Source of the DNA: Pseudomonadales bacterium
GTDB taxonomy: Bacteria; Pseudomonadota; Gammaproteobacteria; Pseudomonadales; Azotimanducaceae
DNA length: 38,189 nt
Assembly: GCA_023300545.1 (NCBI GenBank)
Contig: JALZVT010000149.1
Location: 1 to 38,189, forward strand
Direction: 5' to 3'
The notes below the pieces were generated by a model. The model ran no database searches, had not been told where the DNA came from, and saw nothing but the letters and a program-made list of their open reading frames with translations. Position 1 is the first letter of the stretch. Every line of letters starts with the position of its first letter. Shown piece after piece: positions 1-8,795 of this stretch. A program made the position numbers and the translations under genes.

Positions 1-1
1 A

Positions 2-1630
2 GAATCGACCTTTAATTTCACAATCACAACCCGCAACGACGCGCCAACACTTATTACCAATGGCCCTGCCATGCTCAATCAGGGGCAAGAACTAGTTATC
101 GACGACACGCTCTTACTGTGGCGCGACTTTGATGTAAACGACCCCGAAGTAACGTTCACTCTCACAAGAGCAACCGCGTTCGGCAGTTTGACGCGCGATG
201 GCAGCCCGCTGAGTGCTGGGCAAACGTTCACCCAAAGCGAAGTCACGGCGGGCCGAATTCAATACGCCCACAATGCAGCAAATCGTCTGCCCGCAGATTC
301 GTTCGATTACAACGTGACTCACGCTAACGTAACTCTGGGACCACAGACCTTCTCGATCGATATCGTGATACCTCAGACGAACCCCCAACTGGCCACGACC
401 AATGTCGAGGTGCAAGCAGGGCTCTCTCGACTGATCAGCGGCGGTTTCACGGATGGCTTAAACCTCAGCGTTACCGATCTTGACACAACCTCTGCTGATC
501 AAATTCTGCTTACGCTTGAAAGCGTACCGGATCCCGCAATTGGTCGTTTGGAAATACGCGACACGGCAGACGTGTTAGCCGGCTTTGGCCCGTCGACAGT
601 ACTTATGCAAGGCGATGAGTTTCCATTGCTCGCCGCGCAGCTAAGTGCACCCGACGGCCTCTACTACATCAGCTTGAGCGATTCCTCGCTGACCACAAAC
701 GTTGTCGACAGCTTTTCTCTGTCTCTTCGTGATAGCGACGCTCTAGCGGGCGATTGCCTGACGCCTGTAGGTAGCGGCATTTGCACGGTGCAGGTGACTA
801 CTACTCCCAGAAGCGACGGACCAAATGGTCCCAACTCTGTGAGCCGGAACCTGAGCAGCCTGTTCGATGCAGCGCGATCACGCCTTGGTAACGCTGCTAA
901 TCCATTAGACGCAGATAGCCTTGATACACAGGCAGAAAGCGAAAAATTGCCCTGGGCGGATGTCATCATCGATAGCGCCGTATTGCCCTTCACTGACGGC
1001 AGTACTCCGCCGGATACCTTGACCTATCGTCTGGTGAGCTACGCAGACGACAGTCGCGGCTTCCTCAAAACGGGCGACAGCCCAGTAGACTTGACCGACC
1101 CCGCGAGTTCGAGCCGCCGTATTGAGGCCGGATCAAACGCGTTCTTCACGCTCCCGATCTACTACGCGAACCGAGAAATACCACAAGCGTCGGGCACCAT
1201 TGCGCCGCATATGCTCACCCTCGAGGTAAGCGACGGCACAATCACTCGACAGGTAGCGGTGCAAATCAACCCAGTCATTAGTGACCAAATCGACATTGGT
1301 TGGCTGATCGATACAACCTTCGAACGCACAGTTGGTAGCGTCAGCTTGCCGAACGTCTGCGGTGTCCCGCTAGACACAGAACGCAGTTGTCGAAACTGCC
1401 ATGCAGACGCGGGATGTGTGGGCTCCGACAATCTGTGGAAAGTGGACGGGGAAGCGACTCCGGGCGGAATCATCCAATGCGAAATTCTTGCGAGTCACTT
1501 TCAAAATACGGACGCTGGCATCTTGCTGCCCGATTTGCCCACAACTATTAACCACACTGGCGGCCAAATCTTCCCGGCCGGATCCGTCCCGCACGACCTG
1601 CTTAGCGCCTGGAACGGAGTATGTCCATGA
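2..1630 (+). CDS. Cadherin/CSPG-like repeat protein with C-terminal cytochrome-c-like module (5' partial)
   Basis: The frame is open from base 2, upstream of the first ATG at 71, so the window cuts the gene and the true start lies to the left. The visible part is about 542 residues of beta-rich repeats of cadherin/CSPG type, with NDAPTL-like linkers, Asp-rich calcium-type motifs and phrases such as TAGRIQYAH. The last ~90 residues differ: they carry one CXXCH heme-attachment motif (CRNCH, bases 1388-1402), several other Cys residues, and a downstream HTGGQIFP then AWNGVCP segment that recalls the distal part of small cytochrome c domains. Inference: a large secreted or surface protein whose C-terminus binds one covalent heme. 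Its stop overlaps the next gene's start (ATGA at 1627-1630), so the two are co-translated. The repeat class is fairly certain; actual heme binding is not shown. Confidence 0.75.
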   Translation, partial: ESTFNFTITTRNDAPTLITNGPAMLNQGQELVIDDTLLLWRDFDVNDPEVTFTLTRATAFGSLTRDGSPLSAGQTFTQSEVTAGRIQYAHNAANRLPADSFDYNVTHANVTLGPQTFSIDIVIPQTNPQLATTNVEVQAGLSRLISGGFTDGLNLSVTDLDTTSADQILLTLESVPDPAIGRLEIRDTADVLAGFGPSTVLMQGDEFPLLAAQLSAPDGLYYISLSDSSLTTNVVDSFSLSLRDSDALAGDCLTPVGSGICTVQVTTTPRSDGPNGPNSVSRNLSSLFDAARSRLGNAANPLDADSLDTQAESEKLPWADVIIDSAVLPFTDGSTPPDTLTYRLVSYADDSRGFLKTGDSPVDLTDPASSSRRIEAGSNAFFTLPIYYANREIPQASGTIAPHMLTLEVSDGTITRQVAVQINPVISDQIDIGWLIDTTFERTVGSVSLPNVCGVPLDTERSCRNCHADAGCVGSDNLWKVDGEATPGGIIQCEILASHFQNTDAGILLPDLPTTINHTGGQIFPAGSVPHDLLSAWNGVCP

Positions 1631-2604
1631 CCTGCCAATCTCTTTTAACGCGGCCCGCCGCTCGCACTAGTGTAACCGGTCCAAACAGCCGATTACTGCT
1701 CGCTGCGTTGCTCGCCACTGGCTCCAGCAACCTGCTCGCTCAGGATGCACCCAGCAAGTTCAGCGCCAGTGCTGCTGTTGAAACCCGTTTCGATTCAAAC
1801 ATCGCGCTAGCTCCAGACAACAACTCAGAGCGTGAAGACTTGAGCACTCGGGTGTCTTTTTCAGGAATCATCACGCCCGTTCGCTCGGCTAAGCAGGACT
1901 TATCGATAAGCGTTACCCCGTTCTATGAAGGGGTTGCAGACCTCAGCGACTTAAGTCGCTATGGCGTGGGCGCCGCCGTGAAATTTCGCCAGCAGTTCAG
2001 CAACTCCTTTACGTCACCCTATGTAAGAGTAGAGGCAACAGCTGACTGGCAGACGTTCGACAACAGCGAACCCAGAGATGGCTTCAGAGGCAACGCAGAT
2101 GTTGTTCTTGGCAAACAGTTCAGCCCCAAGATCGGTGTTGAACTGGGCTATCGCTATCGCTTTCAACGCTCCACCAACAACTCCCCGGAAGGCAGTGCAA
2201 CACCAGACAGTCTGGGTCGCCTATCGGTGCGCGGCGCTAACAGCGTATTCGATACCGACAATCACGGTGGGTTTGTAAAACTGCTGCTGGAGCCCGTACC
2301 ACGCTGGTCGGCGTCTCTCGAATACAACTACATGACCGGTGAGGTCAGCGCCAGTTCGAATATTCTCGAATTTGCCAACCCTGAGCTATTCGATACCGTG
2401 CGCGATTTTGCACTCGAAGAAGGCACCAATTTTCAGGCGTACCGAATCGACGCTGACCAGCACATTATTTCGGTTGGTGGTCAGTTTGCCGCCACCGACA
2501 AGCTGACCGTCGATTTAGGCGTCAGTTATCTCGACGCCAGTGGCGAACAAAACAACGATTACACCAACGTCGTCGCAACCCTCGCCGGACGCTGGCGTTT
2601 CTAG
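1627..2604 (+). CDS. Outer-membrane beta-barrel protein
   Basis: A 325-aa exported protein. The N-terminus has a polar Arg-containing start, a hydrophobic core (LLLAALLATG) and a likely cleavage site before QDAP near residue 39. The mature part alternates polar and aromatic residues in strand-sized blocks separated by Asn/Asp/Ser-rich loops and ends in RWRF; a terminal Phe is the usual BAM recognition signal. I prefer ATG 1627 over ATG 1621: the GGAG at 1616-1619 lies 7 nt before 1627 but only 1 nt before 1621, and 1627 gives an ATGA overlap with the gene upstream. An early segment (FDSNIALAPDN) resembles beta-barrel proteins often encoded beside exopolysaccharide or surface-protein genes. 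It is probably the outer-membrane partner of the two flanking secreted proteins, by inference from the operon. The ligand or cargo is unknown. Confidence 0.75.
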   Translation: MTCQSLLTRPAARTSVTGPNSRLLLAALLATGSSNLLAQDAPSKFSASAAVETRFDSNIALAPDNNSEREDLSTRVSFSGIITPVRSAKQDLSISVTPFYEGVADLSDLSRYGVGAAVKFRQQFSNSFTSPYVRVEATADWQTFDNSEPRDGFRGNADVVLGKQFSPKIGVELGYRYRFQRSTNNSPEGSATPDSLGRLSVRGANSVFDTDNHGGFVKLLLEPVPRWSASLEYNYMTGEVSASSNILEFANPELFDTVRDFALEEGTNFQAYRIDADQHIISVGGQFAATDKLTVDLGVSYLDASGEQNNDYTNVVATLAGRWRF

Positions 2605-2625
2605 GTCGAACAGGAAAAATACATC

Positions 2626-5600
2626 ATGATCAATCGAATATCAGGCGGATGCTGGAAAGCGCTGCCAACCTTTCTGTTCGCCAGTCTGCTACCTAGTCAG
2701 GCTCTTGCATCTAGTGGCGGCATCCTTGAGGGAGATGGTTCCGGTCTAGACAGAAACAATATCGGCTGCTCAACCTCCGGTTGTCACGACGGTCCACGCA
2801 GCACAACCCAAATAGGTTTTTTAACCTTTGCCTCACAAGCGAATCAAACGGCATCTATCAATGATACGACGCTCAAGCTGGGAAACACATACACCTTGCG
2901 GATGCACAACACCGATGTTGCGCCCGCCGGATTCAGCCTGGGTACTGTCAATTCAAACGGTGAGTTCACAGCGGGCGACAACAACAGAACGAGCTTCGAC
3001 GCGACGGACGTGAACGTAGAGGTCACCCACTCGAACAGTGGCTCCGATACCTGGGAGTTCATGTGGGCTCCATCGAGCGCAGGCACTGGCGAATTCGAAT
3101 GGTGCACTCAGCAGGTCGATGACAACGGTTCGAATTTGCAGGGTCCCGGTGATGCTGGCGACGGCCCTTTTGACTGTGGAACTCAGAGTTTTACGGTGCA
3201 AATCCCCTCGCCACCTTCCGTCACAGGAAATACCACTCAGATCTTTCTCGAAACCAGCGACCCAACGTCACGACAGATAAATGTTTCGGTCGCAGATACC
3301 AATGAAGGCGATCTTGCCGGCATAACCTATCAATGGGCGCCGACAACTAACCTCTCCAACGCGAACGCTCAAAATCCTCTTTACTCGGGCTCGTCCGAAC
3401 AGACTTACACCATTACCGCAACGGACGAAACGCCACAGACAGGCTCATTCAGTGTTTTGGTAGACATCGACCCCATACCTGTCGCGGTTATCTCAGGCGC
3501 TCCCGTTGTGCCCGTTCAGGAAGGCACTAATGTATCAATCAGCGGCAACACCTCCACCGACAGGCCCACAAGCAACGGTGCTGTTGGCTCCGTTGCCGGG
3601 TACCAGTGGACCTTACGGGACCCATCCAATGCAGTCGCAGATAGCCAAACAGGAACCTCCCCCGAATTTTCGTTTACCGCACCCGACATCCCATTCAGTC
3701 AGTCACAGACTTACACCGTCGAACTAACAGTGACCGATTCCCAGGGACAAACCGATGACGCAGACCCCGTTAACATTGTGTTTGAAGACGCGGCTGTTGG
3801 TGATTCCGCTCCAACCATTCTTGCCATTAATGTCACCGGCAGTAACGAAGGTGAGACCATCACCCTAGACGCCACAGTGACTGAAGCAATTGCAGACGCT
3901 CAAGCGGTATGGTCGCAAACCTCCGGCGCCCCTGTTGTCACGTTGCAAGGCAGTGGCTTGAGCCGCACCTTTGTCGTCGACATCAGCGACGCCTCAGCCG
4001 CCGGCCCAGTGCTGGAGTTTAGCCTCATGGTGACCGATGGCGTTGGTCAGTTCGATAACGCCACAGTATCTGTACCGATTAACAACGGCCCTACCGCTGC
4101 CGCTGGCCAGGACGCCGTTTTTTCTGAAGGCGCTACGGTCGTGCTCGATGGTTCAGCTAGTTTCGATCCCGATACAACTATCTCGCTCAGCTGGACTCAA
4201 TTGACCGGCGACACCATCACACTCAGCGACCCCACTGTCGCAATGCCGGAGTTTGTGGCCACAGACATCCCCCCCGCTGGCGTCACTGCCGAATTTCGCC
4301 TCACTGTTACCGACACCGGCTCTCTGACCTCCACCGATCAGGTGAGCATCACCATCAACAACGTCAATACGCCACCGGTCGCCTCGGCAGGCGCCGTGCA
4401 GACCGTCACAGAAGGTGCTCTAACGACACTGAATGGCAGTGGTACGATCGACGACGATCCGTCCACGCTGACCTACGAGTGGAGTCAAACCGCTGGCACC
4501 ACCGTCACTCTGGACGATGCAAGCGCGGAAACACCGACCTTTATCGCGCCAAATATCGGCTTTGATGACAATCCAGTACTTACTTTTGAGTTGCTGGCAA
4601 CGGATGCCGAAAATCTGAGCTCCACGGCCTCGGTGATGGTTAACGTCAGCAACAACAACATGGCTCCCATCGCCGACGCCGGCCCCGCACAAAATGTGAG
4701 CGAAGGTACGCAGGTGGTACTGAACGGCAACGGCAGTTCTGACCCCGATTTGGCAGAGGATGATTCGCTAACCTTTGCCTGGGTTCAGATCGCCGGTGAT
4801 TCCCTCCCCGCTTTGACCGGCGCAGATACATCAGCACCAACTTTCACCGCCCCGTTGGTTGAGCCCGCGGGTCTGTCAGCCACTTTCGAACTGACGGTTA
4901 CAGACCGAGCTGGATTGGTCGACACCGACCAAACCGTAGTCAACATCGTCAATGATAATCAGCCACCCACCGCTGATGCCGGTGTCGATCAAGCCGTCAT
5001 GGGTGGCGCCACCGTGCAACTCGATGGCAGTGGCTCACAAGACCCAGACGGCCCCCTGTCTGCCGTCTCCTGGACCCAGATTGATGGCCCTCCAGTCGCA
5101 CTGGCTGATCCTGCTGCGGCACAAACGAGCTTTATCGCACCACCTGCTGCAGCGACACCTACCTTGCTCACCTGGCGGCTCACGGTTGTCGGCAATGAAG
5201 GCTTGCAAGATCAGGATGCCGTGATCGTAACCGTCACAAGTGCGGCTGCCACACCGCCTGTTGCCAATGCCGGTTCCGATCAGACAGCGGAGTCTGGAGA
5301 TCGTATTGTGCTCAACGGCACCGAGTCGACGGACGCAGGCACCGGCGCATTGGCCTTTTCCTGGAGCCAGATCGGCGCGCTATCTGTGACACTGGAAAAC
5401 CCGTCGTCAGCCACACCAACGTTTACGGTCCCAGACGTAGGTGCAAACGGCACCACCTTTGTGTTCGAACTGGTAGTGACCAACGAAGACGGACTCACCG
5501 CGACTGATCGCGTCGAAGTTGTGGCAAGTCAGGCCGGCGATTTGGCACCGCCGCTGGTCGCTATTCTTCCTGGAGTTCGAACAGTGCCCGTAGGAGGCAA

Positions 5601-6297
5601 TGCAACGGCTTTTGTCTCAGTCATTAACACCGGTGACACGCTACTGGAAGACTGTTCGATTGCTACCGGAACCCCTTTCCCGGGCAGTTTCAGCTACCAA
5701 ACCACTGACCCCACCACCAATGCACTGACCGGTACGGCCGACACGCCGGCCTCTATTTCGGCTGGTGCGGCTCAGAGTTTTGTCATTGGCATAGTTCCAT
5801 CAGCGCCGTTTCAGCAGACAGAACTGAGCTTCACCGTAGACTGTGGTAATACGCCAAATGCTCGATCAGTACCCGGCCTGAGCACGCTGCTACTAAGTGC
5901 AACGGAAACACCAACAGCCGACGTTGTTGCGCTGGCGGTCACAACCTCAGGAGATGGTGTTCTGCGTATCGATGGCACAGATTCAAGTGCGGCGTTTGGG
6001 GTAGCCAGTTTCAATCTGGGAGCAACTTCGATACTGCGGCTCGCGGTCGATGCGCCCACAGGTTTGCAGCTGCAATTCTCGATGTGTGAAACCCTGGCAT
6101 CGACGGCCGCGTGTATTGCGCCACCAGTCGACACAATAAACACCAACGCGTTCATGAACGGCACGGCCAGCTATTCGATATTTGTGAGTGCGCCGGAGAC
6201 TGTCGAATTCGACCCTGAAAACAGCCGCATCACGGTACGGTTTATGGAAGGTGATGCAATCCGGGGAGCGACGAGCGTGGCGGTCACTACGCAGTAA
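2626..6297 (+). CDS. Large secreted PKD-repeat protein with N-terminal CX4CH motif
   Basis: 1223 aa. A signal peptide (hydrophobic core about residues 12-27, likely cut after ALA) is followed by C48-STSG-C53-H54, a CX4CH heme-type motif, in a domain of about 150 residues that resembles the 'choice-of-anchor V' type of N-terminal module. Ig-like/PKD repeats follow. The five clearest begin near residues 486, 581, 679, 779 and 876, a period of 95-100 aa, each opening with a (P)P-x-A-x-AG motif, then VxLDGSxSxDPD-like and SWxQ motifs. Three more divergent repeats lie before them. The last ~250 residues form a different beta-rich tail with paired Cys. No LPXTG, PEP-CTERM or T9SS-type sorting tail is evident. 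It lies 21 bp after the beta-barrel gene, with AGGA upstream. Probably a surface-displayed adhesin-like or scaffold protein; the heme role is inferred only from the motif. Confidence 0.8.
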   Translation: MINRISGGCWKALPTFLFASLLPSQALASSGGILEGDGSGLDRNNIGCSTSGCHDGPRSTTQIGFLTFASQANQTASINDTTLKLGNTYTLRMHNTDVAPAGFSLGTVNSNGEFTAGDNNRTSFDATDVNVEVTHSNSGSDTWEFMWAPSSAGTGEFEWCTQQVDDNGSNLQGPGDAGDGPFDCGTQSFTVQIPSPPSVTGNTTQIFLETSDPTSRQINVSVADTNEGDLAGITYQWAPTTNLSNANAQNPLYSGSSEQTYTITATDETPQTGSFSVLVDIDPIPVAVISGAPVVPVQEGTNVSISGNTSTDRPTSNGAVGSVAGYQWTLRDPSNAVADSQTGTSPEFSFTAPDIPFSQSQTYTVELTVTDSQGQTDDADPVNIVFEDAAVGDSAPTILAINVTGSNEGETITLDATVTEAIADAQAVWSQTSGAPVVTLQGSGLSRTFVVDISDASAAGPVLEFSLMVTDGVGQFDNATVSVPINNGPTAAAGQDAVFSEGATVVLDGSASFDPDTTISLSWTQLTGDTITLSDPTVAMPEFVATDIPPAGVTAEFRLTVTDTGSLTSTDQVSITINNVNTPPVASAGAVQTVTEGALTTLNGSGTIDDDPSTLTYEWSQTAGTTVTLDDASAETPTFIAPNIGFDDNPVLTFELLATDAENLSSTASVMVNVSNNNMAPIADAGPAQNVSEGTQVVLNGNGSSDPDLAEDDSLTFAWVQIAGDSLPALTGADTSAPTFTAPLVEPAGLSATFELTVTDRAGLVDTDQTVVNIVNDNQPPTADAGVDQAVMGGATVQLDGSGSQDPDGPLSAVSWTQIDGPPVALADPAAAQTSFIAPPAAATPTLLTWRLTVVGNEGLQDQDAVIVTVTSAAATPPVANAGSDQTAESGDRIVLNGTESTDAGTGALAFSWSQIGALSVTLENPSSATPTFTVPDVGANGTTFVFELVVTNEDGLTATDRVEVVASQAGDLAPPLVAILPGVRTVPVGGNATAFVSVINTGDTLLEDCSIATGTPFPGSFSYQTTDPTTNALTGTADTPASISAGAAQSFVIGIVPSAPFQQTELSFTVDCGNTPNARSVPGLSTLLLSATETPTADVVALAVTTSGDGVLRIDGTDSSAAFGVASFNLGATSILRLAVDAPTGLQLQFSMCETLASTAACIAPPVDTINTNAFMNGTASYSIFVSAPETVEFDPENSRITVRFMEGDAIRGATSVAVTTQ

Positions 6298-6335
6298 GCG
6301 CAGCTACTGGTTAAGGTTGCAGTGAAAGCCGGCTA

Positions 6336-6357
6336 AGCGCCTCCTTTCGGAGGCGCT
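6336..6357. terminator. Perfect 9-bp stem hairpin between converging genes
   Basis: AGCGCCTCC and GGAGGCGCT flank a TTTC loop. It lies between the PKD-repeat gene (ends 6297, +) and the enoyl-CoA hydratase gene (ends 6384, -), where a shared terminator is expected. Neither strand has a clear T-run after the stem, so intrinsic termination would be weak; it may act as a bidirectional transcript-end stabiliser. Confidence 0.55.
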
Positions 6358-6383
6358 CGCGGACTGACTAAGGCTCCGCCCGA

Positions 6384-7145
6384 CTAGGTGCCCGTCCAGT
6401 TTGGCGCACGCTTCTCGGCAAACGCAGTAGGGCCTTCCTTCGCATCGTTTGAGCTGAACACTTTCTTCTGCAGCGGAATCTGCATTTTCCAAAGAGTGTC
6501 TTCGTCGATACCCTGTGCCGCTGAACGTACCAGCGATTTAGATGCAGCAACGGCAAGCGGCGCGTTTTCTGCAATTCGCTCAGCAAGCTTAAGCGCGGCA
6601 TCAAGTACTTCGCCTGGTTCTGTAAGCGCAGTCAACATGCCAGCGTCCATCGCCTCTTCTGCTGTGATGGGCTCACCCGTCAGCGCCATTTCCATCGCCT
6701 TGGCGTAACCCACTCGCGCCGGCAAACGGAACACTCCGCCCGCTGCGGCAAACAGACCCACTTTGACTTCGCGAATACCAATCTTGGCGCCCTTGGATGC
6801 AACCAGCAGATCGCAAGTGAGCGCAATTTCGCAACCACCCGCCAGAGCGAAGCCGTTCACAGCGCCGATAAGCGGCTTTTCTGCACCCGCGCGAACAAAC
6901 TCGCTGAGCGGCCCAACGTCTTCGCCTCGCGAAAAGGCTTTAAGGTCCATACCTGCGCAGAACGCACGGCCGTTACCGGTGATAATACCCGCGGTTAGCG
7001 AATCATCGGCATCCAGCTCTTTTACCGCATTCCACAGCCCGTGTGATAGCTCACCATTAATAGCGTTCATTGCATCTGGGCGGTTTAGGGTGATTATCAT
7101 CACTCGACCACGACGTTCGACCAGTACTGCTTGTTCTTCGCTCAT
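6384..7145 (-). CDS. Enoyl-CoA hydratase/isomerase (crotonase family)
   Basis: 253 aa, the usual length for the family. The two oxyanion-hole segments are present (FCAGMDLKAF at about 62-71; NGFALAGGCEIAL at about 97-109). Both catalytic acids of hydratases appear in place: Glu106 in GGCE and Glu126 in IRE, matching the two glutamates of rat crotonase. The C-terminus (EGPTAFAEKRAPNW) is the typical tail. Predicted reaction: hydration of trans-2-enoyl-CoA in beta-oxidation or a related catabolic route; exact substrate unknown. GGGAG lies 9 nt before the ATG, supporting this start. The gene stands alone and is divergent from the isomerase gene at 7281. Confidence 0.9.
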   Translation of the reverse strand: MSEEQAVLVERRGRVMIITLNRPDAMNAINGELSHGLWNAVKELDADDSLTAGIITGNGRAFCAGMDLKAFSRGEDVGPLSEFVRAGAEKPLIGAVNGFALAGGCEIALTCDLLVASKGAKIGIREVKVGLFAAAGGVFRLPARVGYAKAMEMALTGEPITAEEAMDAGMLTALTEPGEVLDAALKLAERIAENAPLAVAASKSLVRSAAQGIDEDTLWKMQIPLQKKVFSSNDAKEGPTAFAEKRAPNWTGT

Positions 7146-7280
7146 TGCTTGTTCTCCCTAGTTAAATTTCCTAGACAAGATGATCTCACAGGTTGACGCT
7201 GTCTTAAACGCACCCCAGCCGGTCCACTACAGCCGCCGGCGGCAACTGCGAACTATTGACATTGACCACAAGGAACTCAC

Positions 7281-8081
7281 ATGACCCAACGACTATTGTC
7301 TCTGGCTGCTGGCAATCTACCCGAGTTCTCTCCAGTCGAAGTAGCCACTGCCGCAGCTGCGGCAGGCTGGTCTGCTGCGGGTATCTGGTTTGACGCTGAT
7401 AGCTGGACCGCTAACACCACTCGATCCGTGCGCAACGCGTACGAACGCCATGCGTTGACACCGCTAGACATTGAGGTCATCTGGATTCACCCCGGCGCCG
7501 ACGATCCGAACCATGAGCGGCTGATTGCTGCGGGGGCTGAAATTGGTGCCCAGAATGCTTTGATCGTCAGCTCTGATCCTGATATCGAACACACCAAACA
7601 ACGCTTCGAGCGCCTCTGCCAAATCGCAGATGGTTACGGGCTAAACGCCTGCTTGGAGTTTCTACCTATCACGGCAATCAAGACTCTCGAGCAAGCACTC
7701 GAGGTACTCAATTGCGTGCAGCACCCGCGCGGTAAACTACTGCTAGATGCCCTCCACCTGATGCGCTCCGGCGGATCTGTTGTGAACATCGCCAACATTC
7801 CCACCGATCTTTTAACCTACGCCCAACCCTGTGATGCGCCCGCAGCACTGCCCCAACAGGGCGAGAACCCGTTATTAACAGATGCGGTGGATGGCCGGCA
7901 GTTGCTGGGCGACGGCGGTTTGCCGCTGCAAGAGTTCATCCGGGCACTACCGGCAGATCTGCCGCTGTCACCAGAAATTCGTTCGCGCGCTCTGCGGGAA
8001 CGCTTCCCCGCAGCGATCGATCGTGCCACTGAACTTCTTACCAGCACGCGCCGCTATCTAGACCGGCTGCCCGCCGAATAA
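7281..8081 (+). CDS. Sugar phosphate isomerase/epimerase-like TIM-barrel protein
   Basis: 266 aa, matching the xylose-isomerase-like TIM barrel (AP endonuclease 2) superfamily. Likely metal-binding residues can be seen: Glu126 in CLEFLPI, and Asp156 and His159 in LLLDALHLMRSG. A later GDGGLPLQEF segment corresponds to the usual 'GxGxLPL' loop near the C-terminal end of the barrel. AAGGA sits about 7 nt before the ATG. Predicted cytoplasmic isomerase or epimerase acting on a hydroxy-ketone sugar or cyclitol; the substrate cannot be inferred. The gene is divergent from enoyl-CoA hydratase and converges on the sulfotransferase gene with an 11-bp gap. Confidence 0.8.
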   Translation: MTQRLLSLAAGNLPEFSPVEVATAAAAAGWSAAGIWFDADSWTANTTRSVRNAYERHALTPLDIEVIWIHPGADDPNHERLIAAGAEIGAQNALIVSSDPDIEHTKQRFERLCQIADGYGLNACLEFLPITAIKTLEQALEVLNCVQHPRGKLLLDALHLMRSGGSVVNIANIPTDLLTYAQPCDAPAALPQQGENPLLTDAVDGRQLLGDGGLPLQEFIRALPADLPLSPEIRSRALRERFPAAIDRATELLTSTRRYLDRLPAE

Positions 8082-8087
8082 ACTGGG

Positions 8088-8104
8088 AGTTTTTAGCTAA
8101 AACT
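8088..8104. terminator. AT-rich near-palindrome in an 11-bp convergent gap
   Basis: AGTTTTTAGCTAAAACT is an inverted repeat with a single extra T. It covers the gap between the isomerase stop (8081) and the sulfotransferase stop (TAA at 8093-8095, -), which is inside the palindrome. A weak bidirectional transcription end is possible, but the stem is AT-rich and has no GC clamp. Confidence 0.3.
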
Positions 8105-8794
8105 AACTAACGCCAACACAAGAAGAATACCGAGTACGGCAGGCAACCAGCGCAGCACCCGTAAAGCGCGGAGCCGACTATGGAACGCCGCGGTATCATT
8201 GACATGTGGGAAGGCTTCGCTTGGCACGTCGCAACCCAGGAAATCGCAGAGTGGTTGCCAGCCTTCTTTGACCTGATAAACCAGCAGTTGGTTAGCGGGC
8301 ACATGTGCTTTCACCGCCTCGATATGCTGTTCAAAGACCTTGCGAGCATGGTCCTTGTCTTCGAAGCGACCGCCAAAGAGACCTTGCCAGATAGCAAGAT
8401 CCACCATTTCAAACACCTTACCAAACCTTGGTACGAGCGTTTTAAACCAACCCGGGAAGGCGCCACCAACAGCGTGGATAGTTGAAGCCGCACTTCGGTA
8501 CCAACTGTCAAAATCGCGAACGGTCAGCACCACACGAGCATCTGGATAATGCGCCAGCAGCTCTTTGTAATAGGCACTGGATGGGAAGTCGACTGCCGCC
8601 TGGTAGCCGTTGTATACGGCGTCCCATTGCGGTGGCTTACCGCTTGCGATCTCGTGCCAGAGGTCAATCTGCTGACTGTTGGTCATCACGTTTTCCATGT
8701 GATGAGTTTTAACAAAACCGAGCGTCACCAGAGCGCTCTTAAGCGATAGAGTTCCGGTTCGGCCAAAGCCTGCGCCTATAACTTTAAGTGCCAT
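8093..8794 (-). CDS. Sulfotransferase-family protein with C-terminal membrane anchor
   Basis: 233 aa from ATG 8794. An upstream in-frame start at 8830 would lie inside the preceding gene, and GGAGAG precedes 8794 at good spacing. Residues 5-20 (IGAGFGRTGTLSLKSA) form the 5'-phosphosulfate (PAPS-binding) loop of the Sulfotransfer_4 type. RVVLTVRDFDSWYRSA in mid-protein fits the 3'-phosphate-binding motif. The last ~20 residues are a hydrophobic helix (LPAVLGILLVLALVS), suggesting a tail anchor in the inner membrane. The start is 1 bp after the stop of the anti-sigma factor gene, so translation is probably coupled. Predicted transfer of a sulfo group from PAPS, acceptor unknown; some members of this clan have other roles. 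Linkage to an ECF sigma operon suggests envelope modification (inference). Confidence 0.75.
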   Translation of the reverse strand: MALKVIGAGFGRTGTLSLKSALVTLGFVKTHHMENVMTNSQQIDLWHEIASGKPPQWDAVYNGYQAAVDFPSSAYYKELLAHYPDARVVLTVRDFDSWYRSAASTIHAVGGAFPGWFKTLVPRFGKVFEMVDLAIWQGLFGGRFEDKDHARKVFEQHIEAVKAHVPANQLLVYQVKEGWQPLCDFLGCDVPSEAFPHVNDTAAFHSRLRALRVLRWLPAVLGILLVLALVSFS

Positions 8795-8795
8795 C

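Noticed and set aside
1621-1626. ATG 1621 as start of the beta-barrel gene
   Set aside because: The GGAG is only 1 nt before it; ATG 1627 has 7-nt spacing and gives the ATGA overlap.
7256-7261. TTGACA just before the isomerase gene as a promoter -35
   Set aside because: It lies only about 20 bp before the ATG, leaving no room for a -10 element and a ribosome site.
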